DNA of 64,000 nt. Origin: Gymnopilus junonius. Lineage: Eukaryota > Basidiomycota > Agaricomycetes > Agaricales > Galerinaceae. The position numbers and the translations under genes are program-made. Where the stretch lies: NCBI GenBank assembly GCA_015501075.1, contig JADNYJ010000001.1, forward strand, positions 1,302,001-1,366,000, in the 5' to 3' direction. The notes beneath the pieces were generated by a model that did not search any database, was not told the origin of the DNA, and was given only the letters and a program-made list of their open reading frames with translations. Positions 23,206 through 33,910 of this stretch are shown here, in pieces. Numbering within the stretch: the first letter of the stretch is position 1; every line of letters begins with the position of its first letter.

Positions 23206-26034
23206 TCACTTTTTCTTCTTGCTTTCGCCTTCAACCTCTTCGGCATCCGTCGCAAGGACCTGTCCGTATTCATTGACCCGTTTCGGGTCGATGCGATAAA
23301 TCCATCGCTATACAAAGGTCAGCTGTCACTCCCCAAAGACGTACTCAATGACGCACCTGATATAAGAAGATGAGAAACACGACATCGTCTCTACAATTTC
23401 AGTTAGGAGAATCCCGGTACTTGTCAGTTGTGCAAGAATTGAAATGCCGGTGAGATTACTGTACCGGAAACAGGCCAGACGGTGAAGGAATGGCATCTTG
23501 ATACAGAATCTGTGAGAATGGTTTTCACGTGAGTAACCCCCTGTCTCAAGATAATCAGAGAACATCTTACGCAAATAAATCATCGACTACAGTCGATAGC
23601 GTTTTATAGACCATTGCCTTCATTGGCATGTGCGCCACACTCTGTACAAAACAAAAAAATGCTTTGTAAGAAGATTGGGAGTGTTACCTGGAGAGAACAG
23701 ACCTTGAGCTTGTAGTTGATGATCAGTTGAGGAACCAATTGGGCCTATGGGACACAGCAACGATTAATAAGTAATCTGCGCGTGTAGTTGAAACGTACAA
23801 ATCCGAACATGTAGACGAAAGATGTCAGGGTCGAGATCACAAAACTGTACCATCCTCTGTGCGACTCATACACAAGAGAGTATACAGAATATGCAGCGAG
23901 TAAGGGTATCGCCACATAGGCCACATAGCGGAACGCCAATCGGTCATACCTGCATTATATACAGTCAATCAAATGTACAAACTTAGGTCCTGCCACGTAC
24001 TCTTGCGTTTTCTTCTCGTCTTCACTGAGCACGTGTTTGTCTATTATTGAACAAGTTGATGAAGAAGTTCAGCACAGAAGGAAGTATCGTTTTTTTTACC
24101 TTTGATGTCCAGCTTATATGGAAGGAGAGAACCCAGGGTATTCGGAACAATTCTGATATCGACAGCTTTGGTGATCTATTCAATGCATGAGAAAGCATCA
24201 GTGGATTGGATTTAAAGCGTACCTTCCAGGCTTCAATGACGACACCCATACCGGACCCCATCAAAATCATCCAGCTGGTGTTCTCATTATTGTCGATGAG
24301 ATACAAGAGGATGACGAGTTGGACGAAAACGTTAGTGACAATCTGTCAAAACATTTGAGAGGTGATTTCAATTATGAATTTGATAGAGACGTACAGTCCT
24401 ATGAAGAGACACAGAAATCAGGACGTCAGCGGAAAAGGAGCTCAAAGTCAACTCACCGAACAGAGACGCCAGTCATCTCTTTCTTTTGACGCCAATGTGA
24501 CACGTCGGACTTGAAGGCCAGCATCTCAAAGCTATAGAACAACATATGAATATTGACAAAAAAAAAGGGAGGCATGGACTTGCATGACATGCAAAATGCT
24601 GACCAATCCCGTCAAACCCAAGAACCAAGGATTGGTTTCCAACAGCATCCGCTTGACCTCGTCAAGCTCCGCTCCAGTTGTCTGCCCTTGTTGCTTGGCG
24701 GCCTCGTTGAAGCCATGCGTCATGGAAGCAAAAAGTTGGAATTTCATGTAGGACATGGGCTGGAAGGTGAATTGGACGGGTAGAGAGGGTGTTGTCTCAT
24801 TGATTTGAATGTAATGCGAGCGAAGATGCCAGAATTCGTTGGGAAAGATAATTGGCTTGTAAAATGCTTTTGTTCCTTTCTCATCGCGTTCTTCAGGAAC
24901 CAGATGAATAACTTCAAAGAAGGTCAGTCAGAGAAAATAAAATGATGGTATTCTACATACACTGGGCGATAGGTGGCGGAATGTTGGCGAAAGGAAGAGT
25001 TGTGGCATCAGAAATTAAAGCCAACGTGATGTTCTAGCCGAAGTTGTCAATATTTGTGAAAATATATCACAGGCGGAAACGCACTTGGTGCCAGTGGGGA
25101 GCAATAATATCGGGCTAAATTGCAACGTCAGAACAATCAGAAAGGTGAAGCCTCAGTTTACGGCACACCTCTTCAACCTCTTCATGTTCCTGCTCATTAC
25201 TGCTTAAAAGGTTCTTCTCCTTCCTGGCTTTGAGACGAGGAAGGTAAGGCGTGATAACTAATTTTTTGTTTGTCAAGGAAAGAAAAAAGAACAGAGAGCA
25301 GCATACGCTTTCGGATGTGGTGAATGCTGGAAGGATCGAAGGTTGGACTCCGTGGATCGAGATCTGCTCCATCTCTTGTTAGGACAATATCAGCCCATAA
25401 AGACCCGTTCCTCAGTACCGACTTATGACGGCAGGAGGAGTCAGGCACCGCTTAGCGAAGGAACGAAGAGGAGACTCACTTCAGGGAATTTGACATCGAA
25501 TTCGACTACTCGATGGTCGTTATAGTTTCCGTATGTGATATTCTGCCATGTAAAGTGAGGAAGATCTGCATCTTCGTTCTTGAGGTGAGGGTAGGCCAAT
25601 CTTGAGAATACGTCGGTTCGTGGAGAACTTGAGAGGTAAACATGCATGTCGAGGTTCGAACCAAGGGGCCAATACGGTGCCACTTCGGCCGGTGGTAGTT
25701 TCGTCGCGTCAACCCCTTCAGGTAAAGGTTTTCCTGTAGAATCTCTTGCAGGCGTTGCTGGAGTGCTTTGCTGATTGCCGGTAAGGAATTTCGTGGCTGA
25801 AGGGAAGTTCGATGGCAATTAGTATCCGGTCCTGAATCAAAAGTATGAACGTACCAAGGTTTGTTATTACCCATACTAATAGCACTTGCTGTGAAAGGCG
25901 ACAGGTCCCTCATTATTACCTGTTACGATGGTACAGTACACGCCTTCCGGACATACCTGGGCAATCTTGATGAATTTCTGCACCATTGACTCCTCTTGCT
26001 GCCTTTGAGCTGGAGCAGCTGCAGGCTCTGGCAT
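23206..26034 (-). CDS. CLPTM1-family multi-pass membrane protein
   Basis: The family is an ER/Golgi membrane protein. The human members CLPTM1 and CLPTM1L are involved in receptor trafficking and glycosylphosphatidylinositol handling. Many short exons (about 12-15) give roughly 600-650 residues. The start at 26034 is followed by a Gln-rich helix and, across intron 1, a hydrophobic segment (LLVWVITNL). The luminal region has WPLGSNLDMHVYLSSSP, NITYGNYND and VLRNGSLWADIVLTRDGADLDP. The membrane domain includes NPWFLGLTGLVSILHV, AFRYVAYVAIPLLAAYSVYSLVYESHRGWYS (read as overlapping pieces), and the C-terminal YQRWIYRIDPKRVNE, a family hallmark. The tail is acidic and then KKKK, a possible ER-retrieval signal. 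All parts are in family order. Confidence 0.88.
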
Positions 26035-26530
26035 TGTAATGATCTTCTTGAGAGAGAAAGAGGAAGTTTGTGCAAATGCCGTCAGCGCCACTACACCTTC
26101 GATAGCCGGGTTCAACGGGCCGACGCCGAAACTCTGACAAGGGTCTGCACAGAGAGTAAAACGAACGTTGCAAATAAACAAAGAGCACATATATATGTTA
26201 CATTAGAGAGTATATACACTGAAAATATTAACCAAGAACCAGTAAAAAATCGAACGCACGCATCTACTAGTACTCAGCAGTATTTATCAACATTATATCT
26301 AACGTGTTCTACTTTCCGTAGGGCGGGCGCATCAGTAGATTTGACCTATGCTATGGCTGCTATGGGTTGCTACGGAGTGCTCCGTAATCAGGTACCGTTG
26401 CTATAAATGGGGATACCCTTGCTATGGTGCTATGGGATGCTATGGTGCGCTCCATAACATTCTGTAGAGCGCCATTTCACCCATTTTCGGGCATTTTTGG
26501 CCCTCAAAAATCCAAGTTTACTGATGCGGA
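26035..26530. repeat. Gap containing two diverged copies of a GCTATGG-rich repeat
   Basis: Two direct copies of about 38 bases (26349-26387 and 26420-26457) share the pattern GCTATGG-GCTATGGG-TGCTA-GG-GCTCC-TAA. Each copy contains a short dyad: ACGGAGTGCTCCGT at 26372-26385 (perfect) and ATGGTGCGCTCCAT at 26442-26455 (imperfect). No gene is seen. The repeats abut the small unknown gene that follows and could be part of a mobile-element end. Confidence 0.5.
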
Positions 26531-27229
26531 TCAACTGAAATTGAAGGTGCCTTCTTCGGGATTCCATCGTACATTAACATCTGACATAAGACGAAGGGAA
26601 TCATAGCTAAACAAGGGAATCATTGAACACCGTAGGTGGCACGGCATTTCAAACTCAGGAAAAAAGTGTACCGAATGGCAACATCCAAGTCACCAATTAG
26701 GTTTTCAAATTCTGAAGATGGGATCTTCTTCATCTTAAATGTAGGTGGACCATCTAGCCCAATCATTTTGCCAAACATTGCTGGGTCACTGCAAACTCCA
26801 TCATACAACCATTTAGCACTACCCATTTTGCAAGATGGCTTCCACTTATAAGACAAAGGAAAGTGGAGGGTTAGCCAGAGTATATGGGATAGAACAGTAA
26901 CTTGAAGAACGAGTACTGACAGTCATCTGCTTCTGAATCCCGCTCCGCACAGCAGTTGCAAGCTTGTCGGCAGCACCTTCCAGCTCCTTCGGACTTTTTG
27001 TCTTTGGCTTGTAGGATTCGACCACCTCCTCCAAGCTACGCGCATATCTGCAAAGCTGCAAAACCAATTCCATCACAGTTTCCGGCAAAGCAAAGTTTGA
27101 CGCGTCTGACAGGATACCTTCCATGGTCTTTACCGCAAAAGCCGTCTCTGCAAGCTTAACCTTCTTTGATGCTGCTGATGCTGCAGTGTCACTTTTGCAC
27201 TTTTTGGTGACTACGTTGGTAGACGACAT
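26531..27229 (-). CDS. Small unknown protein, about 185 residues, three exons
   Basis: Exons complement(27229..26921), (26844..26672) and (26606..26531) have GT/AG junctions and join in phase. The N-terminal third has basic, Ala-rich helices (KKVKLAE) and the middle has a regular amphipathic helix (ELVLQLCRYARSLEEVVES). The second exon carries WKPSCKMGSAKWLYDG and LDGPPTFKMKKIPSSEFE, which look conserved by their Trp, Gly and Pro content. It ends in NVRWNPEEGTFNFS. I cannot name a family. Coding is supported by the exact fit of three exons and by the length of the open frames. Because it sits between repeats and tRNA genes it could be a domesticated or mobile-element-borne gene; that is inference. 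Confidence 0.55.
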
Positions 27230-27586
27230 GAATAATTCAAAAAGGCAAGGAACGCGTAGGACAATAAGTCGACGAAAGCAGGTGCCAAACGCGTAGCCTG
27301 TTAAATACCTAGGCTAACTCACGTGACCACGTATAGACGCATTTACGTTTTAAGTAACCTGTTACCCTGTTACATTGATTGACTCTGAACCTTGCACAAC
27401 TTTACTCTCCAAGAGACTAAAACAATCATTTAGTGGCTTAAGAAGATAGAAACAGTTTGAGACAAAATTTTGGACTATCTTCCAACTTTTCAATTCCCAT
27501 CCTTACAGACAAAAAATTTTCAATGAAGCCTGGGACAACTTTACTAGCAGCAAAAAGCACTACAAGAAAAGGTAAAAACACAAAGT
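27230..27586. other. Intergenic, AT-rich, no gene recognised
   Basis: 357 bases lie upstream of the small unknown gene and downstream of tRNA-Lys. A T-run on the minus strand shortly after the tRNA 3' end (about 27570-27578) is a plausible Pol III terminator. Nothing else is seen. Confidence 0.4.
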
Positions 27587-27677
27587 AGCCCACCGCGAGG
27601 GTCGAACTCGCAGCCTTCAGATGACACACGCCTATATCGTAAAAGTCTGACGCTCTATCCGATTGAGCTAGGCGGGC
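27587..27677 (-). tRNA. tRNA-Lys (anticodon TTT) with a 17-base intron
   Basis: On the minus strand a full cloverleaf can be drawn. The acceptor is GCCCGCC with GGTGGGC (one G-U pair), the D stem is GCTC/GAGC, the anticodon stem is TCAGA/TCTGA, and the T arm is GCGAG-TTCGACC-CTCGC. The loop C-T-T-T-T-A is followed by an intron (CGATATAGGCGTGTGTC) at the canonical position after base 37. The discriminator base would be U, which is unusual. A T5 run follows, consistent with Pol III termination. Confidence 0.9.
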
Positions 27678-28075
27678 ATCGAAGAACATAATTTAGGCGC
27701 CCACAGCTGTTGGCGGGCGTTTTAAAAATTTCTTTGGAGGTGCGATAGATAGGTTTGAAATGGCACTTGCCATAAAACAGATTCTGATGGACTAATCAGT
27801 TGAATTGCTGTAGAAAAAATGATATGGATAGTTTTCATACTTTAAACTGGAAGCCTCAAGTTGTCAGAAGGCCCATGGGCTACTACAAGCTGAAAATTGA
27901 TGTTTGAAGTAGCCATTCTAAAAGTTTGTATCTATCAGATACCAGCTGGTAGCACTTTAGAGCTCTTTCCATTCCATAAAAGTAGAAATATTGCCTTTGT
28001 TACCACTCTTTTTCTGGAAATCCTCCTCCTCCTCCTCCTCCTCCCTGATTTCACTCTAAAATCACCTCTAAACAT
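27678..28075. repeat. Intergenic with a (TCC)8 microsatellite before tRNA-Phe
   Basis: About 400 AT-rich bases separate the two divergently placed tRNA genes. The only structure I see is a perfect TCC tract of 24 bases at 28021-28044, some 30 bases upstream of tRNA-Phe. No coding evidence is seen. Confidence 0.6.
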
Positions 28076-28164
28076 GGGGTCATAGCTCAATTGGGAGAGC
28101 AGTAGACTGAAGAGATCATGAGATTGTATTCTAAAGGTCCCGCGTTCGATCCGCGGTGACCCCA
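28076..28164 (+). tRNA. tRNA-Phe (anticodon GAA) with a short intron
   Basis: The acceptor stem is GGGGTCA/TGACCCC with discriminator A. The D stem is GCTC/GAGC, the anticodon loop begins C-T-G-A-A, and the T arm is CCGCG-TTCGATC-CGCGG. The anticodon stem TAGA/TCTA (fifth pair mismatched) is interrupted by an intron of about 16 bases after the position following the anticodon. A T6 run about 10 bases downstream is a good Pol III terminator. Confidence 0.9.
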
Positions 28165-28389
28165 TAGCTATTTTTTGCATTCAGAACATCAGAACATGCA
28201 TGGTAACGCGCCTATGGACAGCCTCATTGGAATTTAGTTCTTTTCGTCCATGATTGCTAGGTCTTGAGCTCAGGGATGGCACTTAGTAACATATTTTGTA
28301 AATTTGCTTGACATAAATCAATTGATTTGAAATAATACAAAGGATAGAAAAAGTACCGCACAAAGCTACACCACAGGATCCCTCTCACT

Positions 28390-30114
28390 TCAAATCATCG
28401 AAAGTGCTGAAGGCCTATCAGCCGCCCTTGGAAATGCATTTGTCGCAGCCAAAACGACCATCTGCTTTTCATGGCTGATATATCCCCTGATAAAATTTTT
28501 GTAAATCATGTTCGCCACTAAACATTCTGCCTCTTCTTCAGGGACGTCAATCCCAGAAACCGTCAGGGCAGTGTGGAACATGGATATCGGAATTCGAGTC
28601 CCTTTGCCTGTAGCTACCCACCTAGAATACACATCCAGGAAAAAGGTTAGTTATAAAAAGAACTGGATATGAAAGCAAGTACATTCGTCGGAACAAACTC
28701 CTTATGCAAAGTTCTCTAGCCTTTTCCAAGGAAAGCCACAAGTTTAGTTCAAGGAGCCTTGTTTCCCATTTTTCAAGTGCCTGGTCATATGCTTTGGGGT
28801 CTCCTTGTCTGATAGCTGCAATAAATGGAGAAAAGATTTCATCCAGAACAGGGAAGCGCTGCATCAGTTCTCTGGTAGGAAGATGTCCTTTCAATATCCG
28901 GAGGGGAATCAGATATGCAAGAATACGCCTGAAACGCAACCTGGCCATTAGAGCTTTTGGCACGGTGTCAGAAAGTTGACTGACTCTTGGTTAGCATGGG
29001 CATCAACATGACAATTGTAGAAAGCGAGAGTCAGTTCCTCTTCAGACTACAGAGGGTTGTCAGTCAAAACACAAGCTAGAATTGTCAGCTAGAAATAACC
29101 TTGGCGAACTCTTCATTCAAGAAACTTAGCATGCCGATATAATACCTATATGTAACCTTCCACGCATTTAGTAAACCATGCATCGAGAAAGATAGCTAGA
29201 CATACTTGATGCGACCTTGGAAACAGAGATAGGGTTGGGATGTCGGTATTTGCCTCTAATGCACGCAAGATATTCTTGGCAAGCGATATTCGCTTGACCT
29301 ATAACACAGGTTTTGTGGAAGTACATTTTAAAATATGGAAAGTGCAACTTGCCCGAAAATAACACTTCAGGACTAGTCCAACAACGTAATAGATACCCCA
29401 TTTTCTTGACTGTTCAGGAGGTGAAGTCCTGGATAACAAAGCAAGATATCCTTCTCAGTTAATTTCCAGAGAAGGATATGCTTTCTGGGATCATGCCTAT
29501 CTGTCATGCAATTTCCAAAAGCTTTGGCGATTATTCTGGCGGCTTCCTCCATGCAGTCGCTTTTTTGGTTATGGTACTTGGCATGAAAGTCGGCCTGCAA
29601 TGCATTAGACAGAGACGAATTCCAAGAAGCGGCGCATTCACATCCATGGCGAGGTCTCTCAAATCCCGCAGTATTGAGAACAGTGCAGGCAACGTCCAAC
29701 CGCGATTCTCAGTAAAAAATCGTAAGAAGAGTCTGAATAGAAGTCATTGATGTGTGTCAGCAGACGAGACCGGTCAAGCACGTACGAAACAAGTTGAGAT
29801 TCCTCCTTGAAAGCCTCAATATACCTCTTCTTCGCGACATGAGTACAAACTAGCACATATTGGATGGCGATGTCGTCCCATGGGGCTTCCATAGAGCCTT
29901 CGTATCGACCGAGAGATGCTCGCTACCAGAATAATCTCAAAGATCCACAATTGCTGCTCGAACAAAGGATGCATACAGTTGGGTTCCGAAACTCCTTCAC
30001 TAGGTCCTTTCCATGCGGACTTGTGGGTCGAAGAAGGTAAGCTAGATTAGGCCCGTTTTCAGCGACAATGGCATCGTTGAGTTGTGTTATGAATGTCGAG
30101 AAGTCCATAGGCAT
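28390..30114 (-). CDS. PCI-domain protein, CSN12/Thp1 (PCID2) family
   Basis: Fungal members are annotated as COP9 signalosome subunit 12; yeast Thp1 and human PCID2 act in mRNA export (TREX-2). About nine exons give around 400 residues. Recognisable parts are FSTFITQLNDAIVAENG at the N-terminus, RYEGSMEAPWDD, ENRGWTLPALFSILRDLRDLA, CMEEAARIIAKAFGNCMTDR, and the YYIGMLSFLNEEFAKSEEEL region. The PCI winged-helix follows: RILAYLIPLRILKGHLPT, WLSLEKARELCIRSLFRR and, in the last exon, VPEEEAECLVANMIYKNFIRGYISHEK (read in pieces). The start could be 30114 or 30108 (two adjacent Met). It is divergent from the DsbA-like gene across about 210 bases. Confidence 0.88.
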
Positions 30115-30327
30115 GTTGAAGAGAAGTAATGCAGCAGCGGAGAGGGCCAAGTGACCAAGTATTGAGAGCAAGTTTGATTTCCGAATTCTATTGCCGTCAA
30201 ATGTCATGGTCGCTTTCCGTGATGGGATCACGTGACTGATCGAGCACGCTCTTAGGGGCTGATATGACCTCAGAGTTGCCGAAACGGCATAATCTCTCTT
30301 TCTTTCCTTCGACTTGTACTTGTAACG
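30115..30327. promoter_or_regulatory. Divergent promoter of the PCI gene and the DsbA-like gene
   Basis: 213 bases separate the two start codons. The stretch contains TCACGTGA (30229-30236), a perfect E-box palindrome of the kind bound by bHLH factors such as Cbf1. It presumably carries promoters for both genes. Confidence 0.5.
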
Positions 30328-31242
30328 ATGGCTTTACAACCCTCTCTGCGTCCTCAGATTATTCTAGGTCATCCTGACTCCCCTCATACCTTGGATATCT
30401 TTCGTGCGTATAATGCAACAAGTTCTCCAGTTTGAACTTATTAGTCGCATCTATATCTTGCTGATGATACCTCGAACAGTGGATTATGTTTGCCCATTCA
30501 GGTCTGCATCCTACTTTATGAGCGTATATACTGTCATAAATACGATCTGCAGTGCCAAAATAGCATTCAAGATAGACAAAATTCTCAAACCACTCCTCGG
30601 TCCTGGTGGGCAGTACGATGGCAAAGTAAAGATAATATACAGAATTCAAGTTCAGCCATGGCACGCTCTATCTACCCTGACAAATGAAGCTGGTCTAGCT
30701 GTGCGTACGTCTTTCCGTTTAAGACTTCTGTCTGACGGAGATCATATCAGGCCCTCCGCGCGTCCCCAGAGAACTTTTGGGCATTCAGTCTGGCTGTACG
30801 TACTATCCTGATGATTTTCAAACGCCAGAACCAAAACCGACACTGCACGTATGCTGTAGCTTTTCAAACGTCAAGAAGAATACTTCGACATACCCTCTCA
30901 AGATCTTACAGTTCGGCAGATCCGAGAGAAGTTGGCCAAACTTGCATCTGAAGTCTTGCCAGCCAACACCATTGACCACTTTAAGGACCTTCTCACCTTT
31001 AAAGGATCGGCAAATGGAGGAAACTCCGTTACCGATGACCTCAAATACAATGGTATGATATATGTCCTTAAATTATGCTCTTTACCTGAATTATTTGTTT
31101 GTCTTCAGTTAAATTCTCCAGGCAGAATAGTATCCATGTGTCGCCATCCGTTCTTTGGGATGGCCTTCTCCAAAACCAGGTATCAAGCTCCTGGGAGGAA
31201 GCAGAGTGGAAGGAGTTCTTGTCGAAGCAAGTTCAATTATAG
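30328..31242 (+). CDS. DsbA-like thioredoxin-fold protein with a CPFS motif
   Basis: Exons join as DSPHTLDIF|LDYVCPFS|AKIAFKIDKIL, then a long exon (GGQYDGKVKIIYRIQVQPWH, STLTNEAGLA), ALRASPENFWAFSLA, LFKRQEEYFDIP and a last exon ending KEFLSKQVQL. The total is about 235 residues. The order of a beta strand ending in D-V-C-P-F-S, a helix, and the VQPWHALS segment fits the DsbA/GST-kappa thioredoxin-like fold. The active site is CxxS rather than CxxC, so dithiol oxidation is unlikely; glutathione-linked or structural roles are possible. The enzymatic role is unknown. No signal peptide is visible. GT/AG sites support every join. Confidence 0.75.
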
Positions 31243-31373
31243 GCCCGCTTCTCATGACCACTTCTACCATATATTCACGCTCCGTAGCATTTGTACTTGC
31301 CCACGCAGAAATAGAAATACAAGATTAGATGACAAGATATAGTAGGGCCTTCTGTACAGAGCAGAAAGTCTAG

Positions 31374-32923
31374 TCATACAGCTCGCATACATTGGTTACA
31401 ATGAAACCTGACCCATAGCCCAATGAACAGGTAATGAAGTTCATCAGTAATCGTATCCCCCTCTCTTCTCCTTGTAAATAGATCTTGGACTGTGTAGATC
31501 TTCCGAAGGAGGGGTTGGATTCGGCGCCACAATCGTCTCGGGCGCACCGGAAGCAAATCCCATGACCATCTTGTTTCCCAACGACTCAAAATCAAGCCTT
31601 GCCCCATCTTAAAATTGTCATTTTTGAATATTCGTTGATAGACGTAAGAGTCGTTGAATGGCAGGACGTAAGAAGTGGTAGGATCTGAGAAGGGTATTGG
31701 AACGAGGGAGCGTAGCCAGACACGTAATTTATGCGAGGCACCTGCGGGCATTGAATTAGTCGGTATAGTACTGGAAAAAACATATGAGCTTTATTAAATT
31801 TGAAACGGGATAGAAGAAGGGCTTACAAGATTAGGAAGCTTATAGTCCTGGGGTCGCCGTCGACCCTTAGCCGCAAGTCTTCAAACAGCGTATCCCCGAC
31901 ACCGTTTGCATCGTATACCATTGAGTATTTGTACAGTTTGTTAGTGATAAGCTGCCATCTATGCATAGTCAACATAATCCAGTTAAAAAGATTACGGAAG
32001 AAATTAAGAAGATTACAGACCTTACAAGAAAAGTTACCATCGCCCTCCCAACATAGGCGTTATACACCTGCTCTCCGGCTTCTGCATTCTTCAATCTTGC
32101 AAAAGATGCATCACCGATAGAATTGAAATCAGGATCTCTGGCAATCCATAATTCGTCTTCTCCAAATAGACGATGGTCGACGCCGTTCACTCTCAGCCAT
32201 ACACGAAGAGACCATAAAGATCCTGTTGGCAATCCTGCTTTCCCCGGAAATATGCTATGCATGTACATTATCAGCGTCAGGGTATAGCGGGAGGAAACTG
32301 CAACGCACAATACAACAAAATCAAGCTTTCGTGGGTCCACGTTTAATGTTCTCGTTGTTGGTTCGCATAACGAACGTTCGATTCCATTGGCCTTGAAGGA
32401 GAGATTGAATGTATATTTGCCAGGCCTCGGTTTACCAGATTCCGGTTCGACACTTACAAGATACAGTCAAAAAGTTCGTATTACATCCGAGCGAAAAGCT
32501 ACGTACGATATCATGAATTGCATAGGCGCGTTATTCGCCACTAACTTATAGGTGTAGATATATCGTTCATGTCGTGGAAGAGGCCTGACATGTCTCCGCG
32601 TTACACTTTCATCGGCAGCTTTGTGAGACATGGTTCGTAAGAAATCAAGAAGAGAACGACAGACTTCAAAGGTGAGATACCCCTGTGATCTGTATAAGCG
32701 CTTATGCTGCTCGCGCCATTGGAATTGCTTGGTGTAACAAGGGGAAGGAAGGAATTGATGGTCGAGATATGAGCATAAGATTCATCCCACGCATGGCAGG
32801 GCCAGAGGCGCACCTTCTGCTCACAGCTGCTTCATAATCTGGACAGTCGTCATCGTCGTTTACGGCTGTTGGTTGTTGTCGCGCTGGTTGGCGGGATTCA
32901 GAGCGTTCAGGTATTGAGGTCAT
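31374..32923 (-). CDS. Unknown multi-exon protein, about 400 residues, beta-strand-rich
   Basis: From ATG 32923 the N-terminus is disordered and acidic (VNDDDDCPDYEAAVSRR). Later exons read RHERYIYTYKLVANNAPMQF, GKYTFNLSFKANG, LWSLRVWLRVNGVDHRL, GEQVYNAYVGRAM, YKYSMVYDANGVGD and, in the last exon, HKLRVWLRSLVPIPF and SYVYQRIFKNDNFKMGQG. 'WSLRVWLRVNG' and 'HKLRVWLRSLV' resemble one another and could mark an internal repeat of a beta-rich domain. It ends with TGA at 31374-31376. I do not recognise a family. Support for coding comes from several aligned exons with consensus splice sites and a consistent residue style. Confidence 0.6.
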
Positions 32924-33392
32924 GATTGTGAGAGACATTCCTCGAATGACAGATGAGAACGCAGGCAAGCGCTAAAGATGTCTACAATTCAGTTGCGTGC
33001 GGTATATTATTGCTTTTTGACATGATGATGGACGAAAGATGTCGACCTTGAATCATGTGCTGCAGCACAGCATCTAACGTCTGAAACGAGTCCAAGCTGT
33101 GTTCACTCTGATGCTCTCAACACTGCGCAGCTTTCTATAACTCACTACTTATCTCTGTGGTGGCCAGCCAAGGGCCGTCAAAATTCGCTATGTAGCCTGG
33201 AGGATCTAATCAGAAGAAACATGCTCTTGGTTGGAGATGTTGTTTGGTCCCTGAATCCAGGACGTTTGCGAGTTGCGTTGTCGCGCACCAAATAGTATTC
33301 TTAAATACTTCCTCACTCATTGGTATAAAAAGTTGAAATTATTGCAGTTTGTGGTAGGTAAGACACGTCTGAACCCGAGGAGCCGTTTGGGT
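32924..33392. other. Intergenic between two minus-strand genes
   Basis: 469 bases hold the COX7 3' UTR and the promoter of the unknown gene. No coding evidence is seen. Confidence 0.4.
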
Positions 33393-33807
33393 TTAGTTCT
33401 TGCCCTGGACAGGTCAGTGGGTTAGGGAGGTGCAATGTATCACTGAGAGGTCACATACCTTCGCCAGATGGAACGCCGCGTAGACGGTGGAAGCCATGCC
33501 CGCAGCGAAAAGGGTAAAGAACGCGGCTGCATATCCAAAAAAGCTCAGCTACGAACATGCGTGGAGGAAGGAAATACTGACGGAGATAGATGTGTTGACG
33601 GGGTCCACGCCAGATCAAGGGTTTCGTGGAGGCCTAAGAATGAGTTTTAAATTTATAAAGCAAGATATAAGGATCGAGGTATGCTGACCTGGTAGGCTCT
33701 CTGTTTCTCAGTGACATGGTTGGGTACTGTGAAATTGTAATGTTAGCAAATAATCTGATTGGTACACCGCCATACGTACAGTTGTAGAGAGGGCTGAGGA
33801 TAGACAT
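33393..33807 (-). CDS. COX7: Cytochrome c oxidase subunit 7 (yeast Cox7/VIIa type), five tiny exons
   Basis: I built this gene from splice sites because each exon is too short to stand out: complement(33807..33780), (33726..33689), (33633..33582), (33526..33459) and (33404..33393). These give exactly 198 bases, or 65 residues plus stop. The product reads MSILSPLYNLPNHVTEKQ, then AYQASTKPLIWRGPR, which matches the yeast Cox7 segment FQSSTKPLWWRHPR. One membrane helix follows (AFFTLFAAGMASTVYAAFHL), then a basic end (AKGKN). It would sit in the inner mitochondrial membrane as a nuclear-coded complex IV subunit. All junctions are GT/AG and phases agree. The last exon codes for only three residues. 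It is head-to-head with YAF9. Confidence 0.85.
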
Positions 33808-33910
33808 GGTTGTGGTGGACGTTGAAGAACGAGCTCTGTGACCGCGTTGATGTACGGGTGGTTGCGGAGTTTGTTTTCGGCAGGCCGAGACCTTTCATGA
33901 AATCACGACG
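33808..33910. promoter_or_regulatory. Very short bidirectional promoter of COX7 and YAF9
   Basis: Only 103 bases lie between the two start codons, so promoters and leaders of both genes must overlap here or in each other's first exon or intron. No TATA box is apparent; the sequence is mixed with CG-containing words such as tgaccgcg. Confidence 0.6.

Noticed and set aside
28021..28044. (TCC)8 as a functional element
   Set aside because: A plain microsatellite; there is no reason to assign a function beyond its position upstream of tRNA-Phe.
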